A stretch of DNA of 64,000 nt, taken from contig JAJPKF010000018.1 of the NCBI GenBank assembly GCA_021323865.1, forward strand, positions 62,001 to 126,000. The letters run 5' to 3'. The notes under the pieces are model-generated. The model made no database searches and was not told the DNA's origin. It saw nothing but the letters and a program-made list of their open reading frames with translations. Positions 60,698 to 64,000 of this stretch are shown here, piece by piece. The stretch is from Pseudomonadota bacterium (lineage in GTDB: Bacteria > Chloroflexota > UBA5177 > JAJPKF01). How positions within the stretch are numbered: the stretch's first letter is position 1; each line of letters starts with the position of its first letter. The translations under genes and the position numbers were made by a program.

Positions 60698-61147
60698 ATG
60701 GAAGCGTTTGACATGGCACGGAAGCTTGCCTTCGCCGGGCAGTACTCTCCCGTGCCCTTCAGCGCTTCGCCCATCTACATCACCTCCCAGCTGTTAGCGC
60801 CCGAGCTGGCCAGCTGCAGGGTGTTTGTTCCCATCCGCTATTGGACCGAGGAGCACGTGATGGATGTGGCTCGGGAGATCGCGTGCATCCTCGGGCCGAC
60901 CGAGCAGTTCGACGTGGGCCTCGCTCCCGAGGAGAGTGATCCGGACAAGCCCGGAGCCGCTATCAGCTCGGAGCCCGCCCGGGTAACGAAGATCGATCCG
61001 CACTCCGGAATCGTGGCGCTGCGAATGGGCCAGCAGGCATGGAAGGCGGCATATCCGCGATTGACGTTTGAGCCCATCGGGTACGACGAGTGGCGCGCCC
61101 AGGTTGACCGCGGGATCGCGTCCAACCCGGCCGCCGAAACCCTCTAG
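60698..61147 (+). CDS. Hypothetical protein, 149 residues
   Basis: ATG preceded by GGGGAGGACC. No family was recognised. It is cytoplasmic by composition, with a hydrophobic core pattern around CRVFVPIRYWTEEHVMDVAR and IVALRMGQQAWKAAYPRLTFE, suggesting a compact alpha-beta fold. Only 10 bp separate it from CofE on the same strand, so it may be co-transcribed with F420 biosynthesis. Confidence 0.65.
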   Translation: MEAFDMARKLAFAGQYSPVPFSASPIYITSQLLAPELASCRVFVPIRYWTEEHVMDVAREIACILGPTEQFDVGLAPEESDPDKPGAAISSEPARVTKIDPHSGIVALRMGQQAWKAAYPRLTFEPIGYDEWRAQVDRGIASNPAAETL

Positions 61148-61157
61148 CCTTACTCGA

Positions 61158-61898
61158 GTGAGCGTTGAGCTCATCCCGATTAACGGTCTGCCCGATGTCC
61201 TCCCAGGGACTGATCTCTCCGCCTTGTTCGACGACACGCCGCTGGCGGAGGGAGACATCTTGGTTTTGGCTCAGAAAATCGTTTCCAAGGCGGAAAGGCG
61301 ACTGGTCGACCTCGCCACGGTGAAGCCGAGCGCTCAGGCTCGTGCCGTGGCGCTTCGCACCGAGAAAGACGCGCGTCTCGTACATCTGATCATCCAAGAG
61401 TCCAACAGGATCATCCGAATGCGTCCCGGGGTCCTGATCGTCGAGGATGTGCGGGGGTGGGTATGCGCGAACGCCGGGATCGACCGCTCCAACGTTCCGC
61501 AGGGCGCACAGGGTGAACACGTGTGTCTCCTTCCGTCCGATCCCGATCGCTCGGCGTCGGACCTACGCGCGAGTCTTCAGACGAAGCGAGGGGTCACCGT
61601 GGGTGTCCTCATCGCCGATAGTCATGGCCGTGCTTGGCGGGAGGGCACGGTGGGCGTTGCCATTGGTGCGTCAGGGCTGCAAGCGCTGCGCGATCTTCGG
61701 GGCGCCTCGGATCGATATGGATACCAACTCCAGCACACGCTTGTGGCCACGGCGGATGAGATTGCCGCCGCTGCATCGCTGTTAATGGGCCAAAGTGACG
61801 AAGGAGTCCCCGCGGTCCTTGTGCGCGGCCTCACGGCGGCCGGAGACGGGCGAGCTCGCGATCTGCAACGGGATCTGCGCCGAGACCTCTTCCGCTAG
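61158..61898 (+). CDS. cofE: Coenzyme F420-0:L-glutamate ligase
   Basis: A 246-residue stand-alone CofE without the nitroreductase domain that FbiB has in mycobacteria. VELIPINGLPDVLPGTDLS starts the family pattern; GDILVLAQKIVSKAERR and SNRIIRMRPGVLIVEDVRGWVCANAGID are diagnostic stretches, and IADSHGRAWREGTVGVAIG (about 150-168) is the GTP/metal region (DxxGRxWREGxxxVAIG). The enzyme adds one or more glutamates to F420-0 using GTP. CofC, CofD and CofGH are not in the window. The GTG start is 10 bp after the preceding stop. Confidence 0.93.
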   Translation: MSVELIPINGLPDVLPGTDLSALFDDTPLAEGDILVLAQKIVSKAERRLVDLATVKPSAQARAVALRTEKDARLVHLIIQESNRIIRMRPGVLIVEDVRGWVCANAGIDRSNVPQGAQGEHVCLLPSDPDRSASDLRASLQTKRGVTVGVLIADSHGRAWREGTVGVAIGASGLQALRDLRGASDRYGYQLQHTLVATADEIAAAASLLMGQSDEGVPAVLVRGLTAAGDGRARDLQRDLRRDLFR

Positions 61899-61907
61899 GC
61901 GGTCACT

Positions 61908-62693
61908 TTACAGTAGTCCTCGATACAGTCCGCCGTCACAAAGGATGCTCGTCCCGGTGAGATAGGAGGAGCGGGGCGAAGCCAGAAAGAGCGCCAGGGC
62001 CGCGACTTCGTCCGGATGCCCGTACCTCCCGAGCGGTATCGCGGCCGCCGTCTCCCGGAAGATGTCCTCTTCGGTCTTACCAGAGGTCTCGGCCCGGTGT
62101 CGTGCGAGCTCGCGAGATCGGTCTGTCATGATCATGCCTGGAAGGATGTTGTTGATCCGCACACCACGAGGCCCCAGTTCGTCTGCAAGACTCTTTGCCA
62201 GACCGATGACACTTGGCCGGATGGCGTTCGAGAGAACCAGTCCGGCCACAGGTTGTTTGACCGAGATCGAATTGATGGTGACGATTGCTCCGCGAGTCCG
62301 CTCCAGGAAAGGCAGAGAAGCTCGGATAAGGCGGACAACGCTGAAGAGTGTGAGCTCCTGCGCCTGCCGCCAGTCCTCTTCGGTGGTCTGCTCGAACCGC
62401 TTGGCCGGCGGTCCTCCCGCGTTGGTCACCAAAACGTCGATGGCGTTGAAGTGTTCGGCCGTCTGCTGAACGGCTCCCTCGACATCGTCGGACCGGCTCA
62501 CATCGGCCACGATTGCCAGGGCGTCGGCTCCCCGGCTCTCAATTTCCCGCCGGGCCGTTTCGAGGCCATCGGCTCCGCGTGCAACGATCGCCACCCTGGC
62601 GCCCTCATCAGCCAATGCGAGGGCGATGGATCGTCCCATGCCCTTGGACCCGCCCGAAACCAGGGCTACCTTACCGGCCAGCTCCAGGTTCAT
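61908..62693 (-). CDS. Short-chain dehydrogenase/reductase with atypical active site
   Basis: A 261-residue SDR. VALVSGGSKGMGRSIALALA (about 8-27) is the cofactor loop, VLVTNAGG (about 87-94) is the NNAG equivalent, and INSISV (about 141-146) the Ser strand. The catalytic YxxxK is replaced: the position reads LVLSNAIRPSVIGLAKSLADEL, as in the LSNxxR subgroup of SDRs. The reaction may differ from classical SDRs. The ATG overlaps the SRPBCC stop (ATGA). It is the last gene of the tmk-darA-SRPBCC-SDR operon and converges on cofE. Confidence 0.87.
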   Translation of the reverse strand: MNLELAGKVALVSGGSKGMGRSIALALADEGARVAIVARGADGLETARREIESRGADALAIVADVSRSDDVEGAVQQTAEHFNAIDVLVTNAGGPPAKRFEQTTEEDWRQAQELTLFSVVRLIRASLPFLERTRGAIVTINSISVKQPVAGLVLSNAIRPSVIGLAKSLADELGPRGVRINNILPGMIMTDRSRELARHRAETSGKTEEDIFRETAAAIPLGRYGHPDEVAALALFLASPRSSYLTGTSILCDGGLYRGLL

Positions 62694-63151
62694 CCGCCAT
62701 CCGTTTCGGCTTCGGCGGCCGCCTTCTGGTGATAAAGAGCCGTCTGCAGCTCACGCCGTACCGTCCCTGCCGCCAGACGAAGGGCCATGGAGCCGAACCC
62801 CCCTCCAGAACGCAGCTCCATGATCTGGGTGAGTCGCCGCTGGGAGCCGGCATCGTCAATCTGCGTGGTGATTCGAGGGTTACCAGGCCCGGAAAGCTCG
62901 ACGACCCCTTTGCGGGGCGGATCGCACTCCACGACCCGCGCATGCATGGCCTGGGGTCGGCCCAGGATCTTTACCACCTGGGTCCAGGTGGTGCCCGTCG
63001 ATACCGGGACACCCGAAATGTCCTTGACGTCCGTAACATTGGGGTTCCAGCGAGGGGCCAATCTCGGATCGGTCGCCACCTCCCACAGGCGTTCGGGACT
63101 CGCCGAAGTGAGGATCGACTCCTCGACCCGAACGGCTGCGTCTCCTGCCAT
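62690..63151 (-). CDS. SRPBCC (START/Bet v1-fold) protein
   Basis: A 153-residue polyketide-cyclase/dehydratase-like lipid-binding fold. VEESILTSASPERLWEVATDPRLAPRWNPNV (about 9-39; only part quoted as motif LWEVATDPRL) is the hallmark helix-grip start, and the C-terminal helix AGTVRRELQTALYHQKAAAE closes the cavity. It probably binds a hydrophobic ligand; function unknown. It overlaps darA by one base and the SDR gene by four. Confidence 0.85.
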   Translation of the reverse strand: MAGDAAVRVEESILTSASPERLWEVATDPRLAPRWNPNVTDVKDISGVPVSTGTTWTQVVKILGRPQAMHARVVECDPPRKGVVELSGPGNPRITTQIDDAGSQRRLTQIMELRSGGGFGSMALRLAAGTVRRELQTALYHQKAAAEAETDGG

Positions 63152-63480
63152 CAGAGCCGTTCGAACCGCTCTACGTTGAGAACGAAGACGGTGGCACCGC
63201 CGACTTCTACCTCCAGTGGGTAGGGCAGGTAGACTTCCCCCGGCTCGACCAAAGGCGGGACGGGGCTGACGCTCTCGGTTCGCTTATGACACCGGTCGCG
63301 GATGATCTGCAACAGCTGATCAAGCTCGTGGTCGTGGACGCCGATGACGAATGTAGCGTTCTGGCTCTTCAGGAATCCGCCGATGCTCTTGATGCGCGTG
63401 ACCCCGAATCCAGCCTCACTCATGCAGGTTGCCAGTTCGCCCGCGTCCTCGCCATGGACTATCGTCAAGACCAGCTTCAA
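63151..63480 (-). CDS. darA: Cyclic-di-AMP receptor, PII-like (DarA/PstA family)
   Basis: A 109-residue trimeric PII-like protein. MKLVLTIVHGEDAGELATCM, FGVTRIKSIGGFLKSQNATF and VIGVHDHELDQLLQIIRDRC match the DarA/YaaQ family that binds c-di-AMP in its inter-subunit pocket. In Bacillus the homologue also sits next to tmk, and here it overlaps the tmk stop (ATGA). It relays c-di-AMP levels to a target that is still unknown in most bacteria. Confidence 0.9.
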   Translation of the reverse strand: MKLVLTIVHGEDAGELATCMSEAGFGVTRIKSIGGFLKSQNATFVIGVHDHELDQLLQIIRDRCHKRTESVSPVPPLVEPGEVYLPYPLEVEVGGATVFVLNVERFERL

Positions 63481-64000
63481 ACACCCACCTCCGTGACGGG
63501 CGCGCCGATGAGCCGTTGGACTGTTTCCAGCACCTGTTCGGCTACCTGATTGATTGGGAGGGATGCATCTATCGCCAGCCAGCGGTCAGGCTCCTGCCTC
63601 GCCATCTGCAGGTACGCCAGACGGGCCCGCGCATGGAAGTCGCTGGGTCGCCGGTCCAGTACATTGAGGGCCTGGTTCGCCTTGCGAGTTAACGCATCCT
63701 CCGGATTCATGTCGAAGAGCAAGACCAAGTCGGGTTCGAGCCCGTCGGTCGCCAGCCGGCAGACGGATCGGGTGACGTCCGGATCGACCCCATCCCCCGC
63801 CGACTGGTATGCCAGTGAGGAATACCAATACCGGTCAGACAGGACGAGCCGGTCTTGCGACAAGGCCGGCCGTATCACCTCTCGGACCAGCTCAGTTCGC
63901 GCGGCGTTCATGAGGAATAGCTGCGTCAGAGGGGTCATCGGCAGAGCACTCGGACCGAACATGAGGTCGCGAATGGCGTCTCCGGTCTGCGTGCCGCCTG
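63477..64000 (-). CDS. tmk: Thymidylate kinase, partial (5' end outside window)
   Basis: The C-terminal part of dTMP kinase runs to the window edge without its P-loop. The visible part begins GGTQTGDAIRDLMFGPS, matching REPGGTxxGExIRxLL, then LVLSDRYWYSSLAYQSAG (the DRY motif, substrate binding), PDLVLLFDMNPEDALTRK and the lid region. The enzyme phosphorylates dTMP to dTDP. It is the first visible gene of the coupled operon with darA, SRPBCC and SDR. Confidence 0.93.
   Translation of the reverse strand, partial: GGTQTGDAIRDLMFGPSALPMTPLTQLFLMNAARTELVREVIRPALSQDRLVLSDRYWYSSLAYQSAGDGVDPDVTRSVCRLATDGLEPDLVLLFDMNPEDALTRKANQALNVLDRRPSDFHARARLAYLQMARQEPDRWLAIDASLPINQVAEQVLETVQRLIGAPVTEVGV

Noticed and set aside
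1-64000. tRNA, rRNA, CRISPR, insertion sequence, prophage or toxin-antitoxin genes
   Set aside because: Intergenic gaps were read for T-loop sequences, repeat arrays, transposase and phage motifs; none was convincing. A covariance-model scan would be decisive for RNAs.

Overview
The window is 64 kb of GC-rich bacterial chromosome, densely coded on both strands. No rRNA, tRNA, CRISPR array, transposase, integrase or phage gene was recognised. The gene content points to a soil-type Terrabacteria lineage such as Chloroflexota or Dormibacterota, or possibly Actinomycetota: F420 enzymes (an F420-0:gamma-glutamyl ligase and an LLM-class oxidoreductase), a DarA-type cyclic-di-AMP receptor next to thymidylate kinase, many ABC and MFS/MMPL exporters, and large secreted beta-propellers. 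The phylum is an inference; no marker gene settles it.

Layout. 1-3.3 kb: partial acyl-CoA synthetase, two DinB-fold proteins, a DUF1801 protein and a VOC protein. 3.4-5 kb: a secreted Asp-box propeller closed by a strong terminator. 5.2-10.3 kb: DHA2 exporter plus its TetR regulator behind two identical palindromes, a second MFS exporter, and an aldo/keto reductase. 10.4-18 kb: a secreted repeat protein, a PPOX-fold protein, an MMPL exporter, HAD hydrolase, LLM oxidoreductase and APH-fold kinase. 18-21.7 kb: ROK kinase and a GGDEF-EAL protein. 21.7-22.4 kb: decayed gene remnants. 22.4-26 kb: methyltransferase, carbamoyltransferase and glycosyltransferase. 26-27.8 kb: PAS-GAF histidine kinase.

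27.9-39 kb is the most coherent system. A LacI-GH3-PIG-L operon diverges from an Opp-type ABC transporter followed by a double-SIS sugar-phosphate protein. The set resembles an amino-sugar oligosaccharide uptake and deacetylation route. A near-consensus promoter and inverted repeats lie between the two arms.

39.5-42 kb carries a second Asp-box propeller. Its upstream region has the same 11-bp-spaced TTTACCG direct repeats as the first propeller 36 kb away, which suggests shared control by a SARP/BTAD-like regulator. 42.1-53.3 kb holds a LivFGMHJ importer, an alpha/beta hydrolase and an XRE-cupin regulator. These diverge from an M24-fold enzyme, an E1 alpha/beta pair and a 3-hydroxyisobutyrate-dehydrogenase-like enzyme, and together look like a catabolic island for an unidentified small molecule. 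53.4-57 kb: lipoprotein, MazG-like protein, then a five-gene set led by a non-canonical Nramp-like transporter with two PRC-barrel proteins and two small membrane proteins. 57-61 kb: GNAT, wHTH-AAA ATPase, a small membrane protein, a BtuF-like protein and an orphan protein. 61.1-64 kb: CofE converging on a translationally coupled tmk-darA-SRPBCC-SDR operon that runs off the right edge.
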